A DNA stretch of 64,000 nucleotides from Flavobacterium channae (GCF_021172165.1 NZ_CP089096.1:124001-188000); one strand, 5' to 3'; shown: positions 25,852 through 36,362, counted from the first letter of the stretch. A program made the numbers and translations. Notes: a model not told the origin generated them from the letters alone.

Positions 25852-28629
25852 ATGAAAACAATTACTTTTTTAGACAAGTTAAGTGCTGCCATTTTATCGC
25901 AATCCGATATTGAATTATCCAATTGTTTGATTGTATTGCCTAATAAAAGAGCAAAGGTTTTTCTTTTAGAAAGTTTAAAAAGGCAACTTGAATCTACTTC
26001 ATTTGCTCCTAGCATTATAAGTATTGAGGAGTTTATTCAAGATATTTCAGGGATTCGTTCCATAGATCCAATTGAGTTGTTGTTTGAATTCTACGAAGTA
26101 TACCTTTCTGTAACTGAGAAAGGGAAACAACAAACATTTGAAGAATTTGCAACTTGGGCTAAAACGGCTATTCAGGACTTTAATGAAATAGATCGTTACC
26201 TATTAGACCCAAATCATATATTTTCTTATTTAAAAGATATTGAAGCTTTAAAAAGATGGAAATTAGAGCCTCAAGACACAACTAAATTGATTGATGCTCA
26301 TTTTGAGTTTTGGTCAAAATTGCCTTTATATTATGAGTCTTTTTATAAACATTTGTTTAAGAAAAATATAGGTTACCAAGGTTTGTTGTATAGAGAAGCA
26401 ATTAAAAATTTAGAAGCTTTTACCAATACAATTTCTAATCAAATCTACTTTGCAGGATTTAATGCACTTAATCAGGCAGAAGAAAGAATTTTCAAACATT
26501 TGGCAACTGAAAACAAAGCCAAAATTTATTGGGATATCGATGAAGTGTTTTTAAATGATGCATACCATGATGCTGGTTTGTTTGTCAGAAAGTTTAAGAA
26601 GGAATGGAAACCATTTGTAAATCAAGATTTTGAATGGGTTGTAAATCATTTCAGCGAAGAAAAAAATATTGAAATTATTGGTACACCAAAAAGTATTGGT
26701 CAAGCCAAAATTGTTGGAACTATTGTAGAAAAAATTCATTCTGAAAATTCTAGTTTAGAAAAAACAGCTGTTGTTCTTGGTGATGAGAATTTATTATTGC
26801 CTGTTTTGTATGGATTGCCTGAATCTATTGACGCATTGAATATAACAATGGGTTATCCGAGTAAGAATAATCCAGCACAATTGCTAATTAGTAAGTTGTT
26901 TAAATTGCATATCAATGCGAATCAACGAAACGAAAAAAGCTATACATTTTACTATAAAGAAGTTTTAGATATTTTAAATCATCCTCTAGTTGAGCCTTAT
27001 TGCAAGGTTGAAGAAGTGGTTAAAGTAATCAATAACAACAATTTTACGTTCTTTTCAAATCAAAAACTGTTTAGTTTATACGTAGAGAAATACCCAAATT
27101 CAGAAAATAGATTTTTCGAATTGTTGTTTAGTCGTTGGGAAGATTCCATCGATGTTGTTTTAGATCGATTAAAAGAAATATTACTTATCATAAAATCGAG
27201 TTTAAGCAATGATGATGCCGAAGAAAAAGTAACAAAAGCCTTTGTGTATTCCGTATTCAAAACCATTAATAAATTAACCAATTATCACGAAGCATATCAT
27301 CAGATTGATAATTTACAATCACTTCATTCTATTTATAAGCAAATAATCGATTTAGCGGAAGTTTCTTTTGAAGGTGAACCTTTGTCTGGTCTTCAGGTAA
27401 TGGGTGTTTTAGAAAGCCGAGTATTAGATTTTGAAAATGTAATTATTACTTCAGTAAATGAAGGTAAATTCCCGGCTGGAAAATCCCAAAATTCATTCAT
27501 TCCATATGATGTGAAAAAAGAATTAGGTTTGCCAACGTACAAGGAGAAAGATGCTATTTATTGTTATCACTTTTATCATTTATTATTACGTGCAAAAAAT
27601 ATTTGGTTGCTTTACAATACCGATAACGAAGGAATCGATGCTGGAGAAAAAAGCCGTTTTATTACGCAATTAGAAATTGAAAAACAACCAAAGCATAACA
27701 TTACAAGCACTATTTATAATGCGGTTCTACCAGAAAAAGCGTATGAACCTGTAACTATTCCTAAAACGGATAAAATAATTGAGCGTTTAAACGAAATTGC
27801 AACTGTAAAAGGATTTTCGCCATCGTCTTTAACGAATTATATTCGAAATCCGTTACAGTTTTACATGCAACGTATTTTGCGCATTAACGAGGCGGATGAA
27901 GTAGAAGAAAATATTGCAGTTAACACTTTAGGAACCATCATTCACAATGCGTTGGAAGAATTGTATACGCCTTATTTGAATCAGTTTTTGGCATTGCATC
28001 ACATTGAAGCTATGGAAAATCAAATTGGCGATGTGATTCTGAAACATTTCAAAGAGATTTACAAAGAAGGTGAAATTACCAAAGGGAAAAACCTATTGGC
28101 TTTTGAAGTAGCAAAACGAAATGTTTATAATTTTCTACAATTAGAAAAGAAAGATATCGAAGAAGGTCAAGCTATAAAAGTATTGATGCTAGAAGCAAGT
28201 TTGTCCTGTGATATAGAAGTACCAAATTTACCTTTTCCAATAAAAATAGCAGGGAAAGTCGACCGTATTGAAGAACGAAACGGAAGTATTCGAATTATCG
28301 ATTATAAAACTGGGAAAGTAGATGGCAATTCACTTAAAATTTCCGATTTTCAAGATTTAACTTCGGATATTAAGAATGAAAAAATTATCCAATTACTGTG
28401 TTATGCGTTGATGTTTGATAATCACGAATTAAAGCAGAATCGAGAAGTTTCAGCCGGAATTGTTTCGTTTAAAAACATGAAAAACGGTTTTTTACCTTTC
28501 GGATTAGGAAAAGGAAAAGATTCCGAACTTGTTATTTCTGGTGAAATTTTAGAGGATTTTAAAAAGGAGTTACAAAAGTTAATATTAGAAATTTTTAACA
28601 CAGAAGTTGCTTTTAAAGAAAAGGTTTAA
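25852..28629 (+). CDS. addB: PD-(D/E)xK nuclease, AddB-like subunit
   Basis: The 925-residue protein has an inactivated helicase-like N-terminal part: no GKT Walker A is seen, and the equivalent region reads IVLPNKRAKVFL. A RecB-type nuclease domain occupies roughly the last 290 residues (SPSSLTNYIRNPLQFYMQR, then GKVDRIEERNG, IIDYKTGKVD and IIQLLCYALMF). No iron-sulphur Cys set like that of Bacillus AddB is evident. It is the likely partner of the AddA-like protein in double-strand break processing. The start is only about 12 bases after the ompA terminator T run. Confidence 0.85.
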   Translation: MKTITFLDKLSAAILSQSDIELSNCLIVLPNKRAKVFLLESLKRQLESTSFAPSIISIEEFIQDISGIRSIDPIELLFEFYEVYLSVTEKGKQQTFEEFATWAKTAIQDFNEIDRYLLDPNHIFSYLKDIEALKRWKLEPQDTTKLIDAHFEFWSKLPLYYESFYKHLFKKNIGYQGLLYREAIKNLEAFTNTISNQIYFAGFNALNQAEERIFKHLATENKAKIYWDIDEVFLNDAYHDAGLFVRKFKKEWKPFVNQDFEWVVNHFSEEKNIEIIGTPKSIGQAKIVGTIVEKIHSENSSLEKTAVVLGDENLLLPVLYGLPESIDALNITMGYPSKNNPAQLLISKLFKLHINANQRNEKSYTFYYKEVLDILNHPLVEPYCKVEEVVKVINNNNFTFFSNQKLFSLYVEKYPNSENRFFELLFSRWEDSIDVVLDRLKEILLIIKSSLSNDDAEEKVTKAFVYSVFKTINKLTNYHEAYHQIDNLQSLHSIYKQIIDLAEVSFEGEPLSGLQVMGVLESRVLDFENVIITSVNEGKFPAGKSQNSFIPYDVKKELGLPTYKEKDAIYCYHFYHLLLRAKNIWLLYNTDNEGIDAGEKSRFITQLEIEKQPKHNITSTIYNAVLPEKAYEPVTIPKTDKIIERLNEIATVKGFSPSSLTNYIRNPLQFYMQRILRINEADEVEENIAVNTLGTIIHNALEELYTPYLNQFLALHHIEAMENQIGDVILKHFKEIYKEGEITKGKNLLAFEVAKRNVYNFLQLEKKDIEEGQAIKVLMLEASLSCDIEVPNLPFPIKIAGKVDRIEERNGSIRIIDYKTGKVDGNSLKISDFQDLTSDIKNEKIIQLLCYALMFDNHELKQNREVSAGIVSFKNMKNGFLPFGLGKGKDSELVISGEILEDFKKELQKLILEIFNTEVAFKEKV

Positions 28630-28705
28630 CGTTTTGTTACAATTTTCTTACATGGTTTTTCGTTTTCTTTACCGAACTGTAATTTAATACGTTTAGTAAT
28701 CGAAA

Positions 28706-30895
28706 ATGAATCCTATGAAAAAATCCTTTCTTTTTGTTTTAATCTTATTAATTAATGTTGTTTTTTCTCAAGCTCAAGAAGTATTTTATAATCTTGATTT
28801 TGAAAAAACAGTTGATAATGATTTGCCTACCGGATGGCAAAAGTGGGGAGATTATAGCCTAGAAATTGATTCCACAAATTTTTATTCTGGAAAAAGAGCA
28901 TTACTAATTGATTCCAAAGTAGGAGATGCTTTTGGCTGTGTTGCTTATGAATTACCTGCAAATTTTAAAGGAAAGAAAATAACTTTAGAAGGTTATATTA
29001 AGATGGAAAATGCTACTGATGGATTTGTAGGATTACTTATGAGAATTGATAAGGATGGACAATCTGTTGCATTTGACAACATGCAAAAGCAAAAACTTCA
29101 AGGAACATCCGACTGGAAAAAATATTCAATTACGTTAGATTTTAAAGAAAATGCGGATAGAATTTATGTTGCCGGAATTTTAGTTGGAAAAGGAAAAGCT
29201 TGGTTTGATAATTTTAAAGTTTCAATTGATGGTAAACCTATTGAAAAATTAAAATTTGTAGAAAGAGAACTTTCAATAGTAGAAAAAGACAATGAATTTG
29301 ACTCGGGTTCAAAGTTTGAATTGAACCAATTGAATGAAATTCAGAAACGAAATTTATTTGTATTAGGAAAGGTTTGGGGTTTTGTAAAATACCATCACCC
29401 AGTAATTGCTGAAGGAACTATTAGTTGGGACTATGAGCTTTTCAGAATCTTACCAAAAATCGACAACAAAAATTTTGATGATGATTTGGTTAAATGGATT
29501 AACAAGTTAAGAACTTTTAAAACTACAACACAAAAACTTCCAAAAGAAGACCAAATCAAATTGCTTCCCAACACAAAATGGATTTCAGATACAAATTTCA
29601 TTTCGGCAGAATTATCTGCATTACTTCAAAAAGTAAATAATGCAGATAGAAAAGACAAAAGTTATTACATCAAATTACATAATAGAGTAGGAAATCCAGA
29701 TTTCACTAATGAAAAAGTGTATGAAAAAATGGATTATGCCGATACAGGTATCAAGCTTTTAGCTGTTTTTAGATATTGGAACATGATCGAATACTTTTTC
29801 CCTAATCGCCATTTAATGGATGAAAATTGGGATACCGTTCTTGCTGAGTTTATTCCAAGAATGACTGAAACAAAAGATAAAAAAGAATACACTTTAACAT
29901 TATTAGAACTTATAGGAAAAATTCAAGACACACATGCTAACATTTGGCGATATAATGCGGTTTTAGATACGTATTTCGGAGAAAATATTGCCCCGATAAA
30001 AATGAAATTTATTGAAAATAAAGCCATAGTTGTAAAATTAGAAGAAGACTTTAAAGATGGAAATGTTGCTGTTGGTGATGAAATTTTATCGGTTAACGGA
30101 ATTAAAGTAGAAGATTGGTTAAAGAACAATTTAAAATATTTCCCGGCTTCCAATTATCCTACACAATTGCGAGATGTTGCTAGAAAATTGTTGCGTTCAA
30201 ATGAAAAATCTATTCAGCTTACAATTGAAAATAGAACTGGAACTAAAAATGTAGCGGTTAATACAGTCAAGTACAAATATTATAAAGACGAACCATTATC
30301 GCACAAAGAGATTAATGACAATATTGGTTATATCTATCCAGGAACATTGAAGAAAGGCGAGATAAAAGAAATTATGGACAAGTTTTTAAGCAAAAAAGGA
30401 TTGATTGTAGACATGAGATGTTATCCTTCTGATTTTATCGTTTTTAGTTTGAGTAATTATCTTTTAAATGAGAAAAAAGACTTTGTAAAATTCACAACCG
30501 GAAGTGTTAAAACTCCAGGGCTATTTACTATGAGGGGCGACGAAGAAGCTGCTGGAGGTAGTAACCGAGATTATTACAAAGGAAAAGTGGTGATACTTAT
30601 TAACGAAGATACACAGAGTAATGCTGAGTATACTACAATGGCATTACGAGTTACTCCAAATGCAACAGTTGTAGGAAGTACTACAGCTGGTGCTGATGGA
30701 AATGTATCAGCTATTTATTTGCCAGGAAGCATTTTCACCTACATTTCTGGAATAGGAGTTTTGAATCCTGATCGATCAGAAACACAACGTGTAGGAATAA
30801 TTCCAGATGTAAAAATGGAACCAACTGTTAATGGAATTCGTGATGGAAAAGATGAATTGTTAGATAAAGCAATTGAGTTGATAAACAACAATTAA
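28706..30895 (+). CDS. S41 family peptidase with N-terminal jelly-roll-like domain
   Basis: A signal peptide (MKKSFLFVLILLINVVFSQAQ) is followed by a roughly 140-residue beta-rich domain of carbohydrate-binding type (from about residue 26). A helical region, a PDZ-like part (VAVGDEILSVNGIKVEDW) and the C-terminal-processing-peptidase core follow. The catalytic Ser is probably in EDTQSNAEYTTMAL, followed by VVGSTTAGADGNV. The protein is likely secreted or periplasmic. ATG 28706 is used; ATG 28715 is equally plausible. Its stop overlaps that of the convergent hydrolase gene. Confidence 0.88.
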   Translation: MNPMKKSFLFVLILLINVVFSQAQEVFYNLDFEKTVDNDLPTGWQKWGDYSLEIDSTNFYSGKRALLIDSKVGDAFGCVAYELPANFKGKKITLEGYIKMENATDGFVGLLMRIDKDGQSVAFDNMQKQKLQGTSDWKKYSITLDFKENADRIYVAGILVGKGKAWFDNFKVSIDGKPIEKLKFVERELSIVEKDNEFDSGSKFELNQLNEIQKRNLFVLGKVWGFVKYHHPVIAEGTISWDYELFRILPKIDNKNFDDDLVKWINKLRTFKTTTQKLPKEDQIKLLPNTKWISDTNFISAELSALLQKVNNADRKDKSYYIKLHNRVGNPDFTNEKVYEKMDYADTGIKLLAVFRYWNMIEYFFPNRHLMDENWDTVLAEFIPRMTETKDKKEYTLTLLELIGKIQDTHANIWRYNAVLDTYFGENIAPIKMKFIENKAIVVKLEEDFKDGNVAVGDEILSVNGIKVEDWLKNNLKYFPASNYPTQLRDVARKLLRSNEKSIQLTIENRTGTKNVAVNTVKYKYYKDEPLSHKEINDNIGYIYPGTLKKGEIKEIMDKFLSKKGLIVDMRCYPSDFIVFSLSNYLLNEKKDFVKFTTGSVKTPGLFTMRGDEEAAGGSNRDYYKGKVVILINEDTQSNAEYTTMALRVTPNATVVGSTTAGADGNVSAIYLPGSIFTYISGIGVLNPDRSETQRVGIIPDVKMEPTVNGIRDGKDELLDKAIELINNN

Positions 30896-31674
30896 ACCTT
30901 CTTCAAAAACTTTTGAAAAACAGCAAGTAAATCGGTTCCGTTTTCAATGTGACTCATATGACCATCTTCAAAGGTGGTCAGTTCAATAGTAGTGTCTTCA
31001 ATTTGAGTAAGATTTTCTTCGTATGGTAAAACCGGATCTTTTTTTCCTAAGACTAAGTGAATAGGGTAAGGAGCTAAATGCATAAGAACTTCACGGTCTT
31101 TACGTATTTTCATGCCTTCTAAAGCGGCAACAATACCTTGAAGCGGTGTTTTTAAAGCATCTAGTTTTACTTCTTCGATTACAGTTGCCAAACGTTCGCG
31201 ATTGTCTTCACTAAATAAATTGGCAATACTCATTCTTATAAAAGCGGTATAGTTTTGTTTTACAGCAATTATAGCACGATCGCGATTTGTTTTACGTTCA
31301 TCGCTATCGGCTCTTGAAGTAGAGTTCTGTAAAATAATTCCTTTTACATTGTCAGGATACAACTCACCAAACGCTAATGCTACATAACCACCCATTGAAT
31401 GACCAATTAAAACTATCTTTCTGATTTTTAATTCATGCAAAACATGATGCACCATATCGGCTTGGTCTTCCATAGTATGAACATAACCCAAACATTCCGT
31501 TTCACCATGCCCTAACAAATCGATAGTAATAACACGATGTTTTTTTGCTAGTTCAGGAACAAACGCTTTCCACATCAATTGATTTTCCAAAAAACCGTGC
31601 AATAATACAATAGCCGTTCCTTTTCCTTGGTCGGTGAAAGCAATTTTAGTGTTTTTGAAGTTCGTGGTTTTCAT
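30892..31674 (-). CDS. Alpha/beta hydrolase
   Basis: Single-domain alpha/beta hydrolase of about 260 residues with the oxyanion HGFLENQ segment, the nucleophile elbow GHSMGGYVA, an acidic residue in KKDPVLPYEE and the catalytic His in EDGHMSHIENG. The start is placed at ATG 31674 (MKTTNFKNTKIAF), because the open frame further upstream has no ATG and runs into repeat-like sequence. It is a cytoplasmic esterase or lipase-like enzyme; the substrate is unknown. The stop codon overlaps the S41 gene stop. Confidence 0.9.
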   Translation of the reverse strand: MKTTNFKNTKIAFTDQGKGTAIVLLHGFLENQLMWKAFVPELAKKHRVITIDLLGHGETECLGYVHTMEDQADMVHHVLHELKIRKIVLIGHSMGGYVALAFGELYPDNVKGIILQNSTSRADSDERKTNRDRAIIAVKQNYTAFIRMSIANLFSEDNRERLATVIEEVKLDALKTPLQGIVAALEGMKIRKDREVLMHLAPYPIHLVLGKKDPVLPYEENLTQIEDTTIELTTFEDGHMSHIENGTDLLAVFQKFLKKV

Positions 31675-31694
31675 GTGGGCAAAGGTATAGTTTA

Positions 31695-31799
31695 AACGCA
31701 AAGGGCGCAAGGTTTTTTCGCGAAGTACGCAAGGATTGTTTCACCACAAAATTGTCATTCCGTAGGAATCTCATAAAGAGATGCTTTACAGCATGACAA
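31695..31799. repeat. Intergenic repeat element with inverted repeats
   Basis: Upstream of the hydrolase gene, GCAAAGG/CGCAAGG-type direct repeats (about 31695-31735) are followed by a small palindromic element: TTGTCAT at 31752-31758 is mirrored by ATGACAA at 31793-31799, with an inner TCTC/GAGA pair. This resembles short REP-like sequences I recall from flavobacterial intergenic regions. Confidence 0.55.
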
Positions 31800-31861
31800 G
31801 TTTGCGTTGAGCTAAGTTTGAACATAAAAAAAACAGCTCACATTCCTGTAAGCCGAAGTTT

Positions 31862-32146
31862 TTATTGTAAATTCTTTATCTTTAAAATAATTAGTTGTAA
31901 AAAACCTATTATCCAATATGTCGGAAATCTTATGAATGTATATATAACTTCGAATCCATCCATCCAACCGCCATTTAATTTTACTCTTTGTAGTTCAATA
32001 ATAATCGAAATTATTGGCAAAACAAACCCAAATAGACCAATTGAAATTAAACAACCTTCTTTAAAATTAAAATTCTTATCCCAGAATTTAATGTTTAGGA
32101 AGACTAGAATACCAATAATTAAATAGTCAAAATAACCGATTAGCAT
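31862..32146 (-). CDS. Small hypothetical membrane protein
   Basis: 94 residues with an ATG start and three hydrophobic helices (about residues 5-19, 31-49 and 72-88), joined by short charged loops. An opposite-strand frame (31818-32126) is open too but lacks protein-like composition. It lies between the hydrolase gene and pepP on the same strand. No family is recognised. It looks more like a gene than its shadow, but this is a moderate-confidence call. Confidence 0.5.
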   Translation of the reverse strand: MLIGYFDYLIIGILVFLNIKFWDKNFNFKEGCLISIGLFGFVLPIISIIIELQRVKLNGGWMDGFEVIYTFIRFPTYWIIGFLQLIILKIKNLQ

Positions 32147-32176
32147 TTTAAAGTTTTTAAAAGTATTTATTCTTTA

Positions 32177-33469
32177 TTAACTATTCATTATCGCTTCAAT
32201 TTCCTCAATTTCAATTGGAATGTTTCGCATTAAATTGAAAGGTTCGCCTTGTTTTTGAATCACAACATCATCTTCTAAACGAATACCAAAACCTTCTTTC
32301 GGAATGTAAATTCCTGGTTCAACGGTAAAAACCATGTTGGCTTGCATGGGTTCGTGTAATAATCCATAATCGTGAGTATCTAATCCCATGTGGTGACTTG
32401 TTCCGTGCATGAAATATTTTTTATACGCTGGCCAATCTGGATTTTCGTTTTGTACATCGGCTTTATCGATTAATCTTAAACCTAACAATTCTGAAGTCAT
32501 GATTTTTCCCACTTCCACATGATATTGTTTCCATAATGTTCCTGGTACCAACATTTTGGTAGCTTCGTTTTTCACATTCAAAACCGCTTGATAAACTGTT
32601 TTTTGTCTATCTGTAAAACGACCCGAAACAGGAATAGTTCTACTCATATCACTTGAATAATTGGCGTACTCGGCACCAACGTCTAATAAAATCAAATCAC
32701 CCGCTTTACATTGTTGGTTGTTTTCGATATAATGTAACACATTCGCGTTGTTACCAGAAGCAATAATTGGTGTGTAAGCAAATCCTTTTGAACGATTTCT
32801 TAAAAATTCGTGTGCAAATTCTGCTTCAATTTCATATTCCATTACGCCAGGTTTCACAAAGTTTAAAACTCTACGGAAACCTTTTTCAGTAATATTACAT
32901 GCATTTTGAATTAAATCCAATTCTTCTTGTTCTTTAATAGAACGTAGTTTTTGAAGAATAGGATTTGATTTTTCTACTTTGTGAGCAGGATAATTTTCTT
33001 TCCACCATTTTACAAAACGTGCTTCACGGGTTTCTGTTTCAATAACCGCTCTGTAATGTTCGTTTGTGTTGATGTAAATCGTATCGGCATAGGCCATGAT
33101 TTCTTTTAAAGTCTTGTGGAAATCTTGTAACCAAATTACTGTTTTGATTCCTGAAACTTCAAAAGCACGTTCTTTAGTTAGTTTTTCACCTTCCCAAATA
33201 GCAATGTGCTCATTCGTTTCTTTTAAGAATAAAATTTCTTTTAAATGTTCGTAAGGCGCATCTGGAAAAAGTAACAAAATACTTTCTTCTTGATCTACTC
33301 CAGATAAATATAAAATATCTCTATGTTGTGCAAAAGGTAATGTACTATCAGCACTTACAGGATAAATATCATTTGAATTAAAAACTGCAACACTGTTAGG
33401 TTTCATTTGTGCCGTAAACTTAGCTCTGTTTTTCACATATAAGTTTCGGTCTATTTGATGGTATTTCAT
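32177..33469 (-). CDS. pepP: Xaa-Pro aminopeptidase (M24B)
   Basis: Removes N-terminal residues preceding proline. An N-terminal aminopeptidase-P domain (residues 1-~140) precedes the pita-bread metallopeptidase domain. The two-metal ligands are the Asp pair of LLDVGAEYANYSSDMSRT, the His of HGTSHHMGLDTHD, the Glu of VEPGIYIP and the Glu of GIRLEDDVV. There is no signal peptide, so it is cytoplasmic. A TAACTTTG box on the minus strand (33489-33496), about 20 bases upstream, is a likely -7 element. Confidence 0.94.
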   Translation of the reverse strand: MKYHQIDRNLYVKNRAKFTAQMKPNSVAVFNSNDIYPVSADSTLPFAQHRDILYLSGVDQEESILLLFPDAPYEHLKEILFLKETNEHIAIWEGEKLTKERAFEVSGIKTVIWLQDFHKTLKEIMAYADTIYINTNEHYRAVIETETREARFVKWWKENYPAHKVEKSNPILQKLRSIKEQEELDLIQNACNITEKGFRRVLNFVKPGVMEYEIEAEFAHEFLRNRSKGFAYTPIIASGNNANVLHYIENNQQCKAGDLILLDVGAEYANYSSDMSRTIPVSGRFTDRQKTVYQAVLNVKNEATKMLVPGTLWKQYHVEVGKIMTSELLGLRLIDKADVQNENPDWPAYKKYFMHGTSHHMGLDTHDYGLLHEPMQANMVFTVEPGIYIPKEGFGIRLEDDVVIQKQGEPFNLMRNIPIEIEEIEAIMNS

Positions 33470-33584
33470 GATTATTTATTTTGAATTCCAAAGTTAAAAA
33501 AGATTAAGCCTAAAAGCTGTTAAATGAATTAAAAAATTTGAACACTTGTAATATTTTGGCTAATTTTCAGAAAAATTTCTCAAG

Positions 33585-36362
33585 ATGAAACAACTTATCG
33601 TATTGTTTTTATTAATTGTGCAATCTGTAACCGCACAAAATTCTTTATTTCATCAAGTCGAAGCTAAAAATATTGGACCAACAGTTATGAGTGGTCGTGT
33701 AGCTGATTTGGCTGTAAATCCAAATAACCCAACTGAATTTTATGTGGCGTATGCTACTGGTGGACTTTGGTATACTAATAATAATGGGACTTCTTTTACT
33801 CCGGTAATGGATTCAGCCGAAACGGTAAATTGTGGTTCGGTTACGGTGGATTGGAATTCAGGAACTATTTGGGTAGGAACAGGAGAAGTAAATGCTTCGC
33901 GTTCTTCTTATGCTGGAGTTGGAGTTTTAAAATCTTCGGATAAAGGAAAAACTTGGGAAAATTTAGGATTAAAAGAATCACACCATATTAGTAGAATTTG
34001 GGTTAACCCAAGTAATTTAAACGAAATTGTGGTTGCTTCTCTAGGTCACTTGTATACAACTAACAAAGAACGCGGCATTTATAAATCGATAGATGGTGGT
34101 AAAACTTGGAAACAAACGTTGTTTGTAGCGGATGACGCAGGAATTATTGATTTAGCCGTTTCGAAAAATAATCCAAAAATCATGTTTGCGACTTCTTGGC
34201 AAAAAGACAGAAAAGCGTGGCATTTTGATGGCGATGGAGAAAAATCGGGAATTTATAAAAGTGAAGATGGTGGAACTACTTGGAAATTAGTATCATCAAA
34301 TGAAAGCGGTTTTCCTGCTAATGCAGGAGTAGGTAGAATTGGTTTGGCAATGTTCAACGAAAATGTAATTTATGCCGTTGTTGATAATCAAAACAATAGA
34401 CCAAAAAAAGAATCGAAAAGTAAATTAACTGCAATGTTGTCAACTCCTGGAGCTGACTTTATGGAAATTTCAAATAAAGAATTGAATGTAGCTCTAAAAG
34501 AAAGTGGTTTTAGAGAAAAATATAGAGCGGAGAACATTAAAAGTTGGATAATTGAAAACAATATGCAACCTGTTGAAGCTTTGGCAATACTTGCAGATGC
34601 AAATAAGGCATTGTTTGAAACAGAAGTTATAGGTTGCGAAGTTTACAAATCGGAAGATGGCGGAAAAACGTGGAAACGAACTCATGAAAACTACATCGAC
34701 GACATGTATTATACGTATGGTTATTATTTTGCGAATATTTCTGTTGATGAAAAAAATCAAAATCGTGTTTACATAGGTGGTGTTCCGTTATTGTTTTCTG
34801 AAGATGGCGGAAAAAACTTTACAATGATTAGTAAAGAAAATGTGCATGCAGATCATCATTTGACTTGGATAAATCCTTCAAATCCAAATCATATTATTAA
34901 TGGAAATGATGGTGGAATTAATATATCGTATGACAATGGCGAACATTGGATAAAATGTAACAATGAAGCACTTGGGCAATTGTATGCAGTAAATGTAGAT
35001 TATCAGGAAAATTATAATGTTTATGGTGGTTTGCAAGATAACGGAGTTTGGTTTGGACCAAATAACTATTCACATAATGTGGCTTGGCATCAAGAAGGAA
35101 AATATCCATATCAGGAATTAATTGGTGGAGATGGCATGCAAATTCAGGTTGATGGCAGAAACCCTAATGTAGTTTTTGCAGGATTTCAATTTGGGAATTA
35201 CTACAAAATCAATCAAAAAGAAAATAAGTTTGATTACATAACACCAAAAGCGCCAAAAGGAGAAAAACCATACCGTTTTAATTGGCAAACACCAATTTTG
35301 TTGTCTTCTCACAATCAAGATATTTTATACATGGGTTCTGAGTTTTTACATCGTTCTATGAATCAAGGAGAATCTTGGGAAAGAATTTCAGACGATTTAA
35401 CCCATGGCGCTAAAGAAGGAAATGTTGCTTTTGGAACAATTACTACTATTGCCGAAAGTAAATTCCAATTTGGATTGCTTTATACCGGTTCTGATGATGG
35501 AAAAATTCACATTTCCAAAGACGGAGGCGCTTCATGGAAATTGATTTTGAATAATTTGCCTCAAAATTTATGGGTTTCAAGAGTTGTCGCTTCAAAATTT
35601 AAAAAAGAACGCGTTTATATCACTTTAAATGGTTACCGAAACGATAATTTCAATAGTCATGTTTATGTTTCTGAAGATTTTGGAGCTAATTGGACTTCAA
35701 TTTCATCTGGACTAACGCAAGCGGTAAATGTAATTGCTGAAGATTCTGAAAATGAAAATATTTTATACGTAGGAACAGATAATGGTTTGTTTATATCGTT
35801 AGACAAAGGTGCAACTTGGCAAGATTTCTCTAACGGAATGCCAAAAGTAGCGGTTCATGATTTGGTAATTCAATCTAAAGCGAAAGAATTGGTAGTAGGA
35901 ACTCATGGTCGTTCTATTTATAAGTTTGATATTTCTAAAGTTCAAGGATTAACTAATGAACTTTTAGCAAAAAATCTTCAATTGTTTAAAGTAAACGACA
36001 GATCAAAATCAGAACGCTGGGGAACGCAAAATTATGCTTGGGGTAAAGCAATTGAGCCAAGTCAGGACATTTGGTTTTATGCAAAAACTGATGGAGATGT
36101 AAAAGTCACTATCACAAACGAATCTGGATTTGTGGTTTATGAAAAACAAGTTACGGCTAAACAAGGCTTGAATACATTTGCTTACGATTATTCGATTTCA
36201 AACAAAGCAGTTGAAAATTGGAATAAAAAGAACAAGAAAAACCAATTGAAACCAGCTGAGAATAAAAAATATTATTTGCAAACAGGTAAATACAAAATGG
36301 TAATAGCTAAAGATAAAGATTCAGATAGTAAGACTTTTGAATTAAATGTGCCAAAAAAATAA
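33585..36362 (+). CDS. Secreted BNR/Asp-box beta-propeller protein (sortilin/VPS10-like)
   Basis: The 925-residue protein has a signal peptide (MKQLIVLFLLIVQSVTAQ) and about ten Asp-box motifs of the form SxDxGxTW, for example SIDGGKTW, SEDGGTTW, SKDGGASW and SLDKGATW. These form one or two beta-propellers. A C-terminal beta domain (about 820-925) contains KVTITNESGFVVYEK. Such proteins are often annotated as glycosyl hydrolases or sialidase-like, but no catalytic residues can be assigned. No T9SS C-terminal signal is seen, so it is probably periplasmic or surface-bound by other means. Confidence 0.88.
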   Translation: MKQLIVLFLLIVQSVTAQNSLFHQVEAKNIGPTVMSGRVADLAVNPNNPTEFYVAYATGGLWYTNNNGTSFTPVMDSAETVNCGSVTVDWNSGTIWVGTGEVNASRSSYAGVGVLKSSDKGKTWENLGLKESHHISRIWVNPSNLNEIVVASLGHLYTTNKERGIYKSIDGGKTWKQTLFVADDAGIIDLAVSKNNPKIMFATSWQKDRKAWHFDGDGEKSGIYKSEDGGTTWKLVSSNESGFPANAGVGRIGLAMFNENVIYAVVDNQNNRPKKESKSKLTAMLSTPGADFMEISNKELNVALKESGFREKYRAENIKSWIIENNMQPVEALAILADANKALFETEVIGCEVYKSEDGGKTWKRTHENYIDDMYYTYGYYFANISVDEKNQNRVYIGGVPLLFSEDGGKNFTMISKENVHADHHLTWINPSNPNHIINGNDGGINISYDNGEHWIKCNNEALGQLYAVNVDYQENYNVYGGLQDNGVWFGPNNYSHNVAWHQEGKYPYQELIGGDGMQIQVDGRNPNVVFAGFQFGNYYKINQKENKFDYITPKAPKGEKPYRFNWQTPILLSSHNQDILYMGSEFLHRSMNQGESWERISDDLTHGAKEGNVAFGTITTIAESKFQFGLLYTGSDDGKIHISKDGGASWKLILNNLPQNLWVSRVVASKFKKERVYITLNGYRNDNFNSHVYVSEDFGANWTSISSGLTQAVNVIAEDSENENILYVGTDNGLFISLDKGATWQDFSNGMPKVAVHDLVIQSKAKELVVGTHGRSIYKFDISKVQGLTNELLAKNLQLFKVNDRSKSERWGTQNYAWGKAIEPSQDIWFYAKTDGDVKVTITNESGFVVYEKQVTAKQGLNTFAYDYSISNKAVENWNKKNKKNQLKPAENKKYYLQTGKYKMVIAKDKDSDSKTFELNVPKK

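Noticed and set aside
31818-32126. 102-residue plus-strand frame opposite the 94-residue membrane protein
   Set aside because: The minus-strand frame has clear transmembrane helices and an ATG; the plus-strand frame has mixed low-complexity composition.
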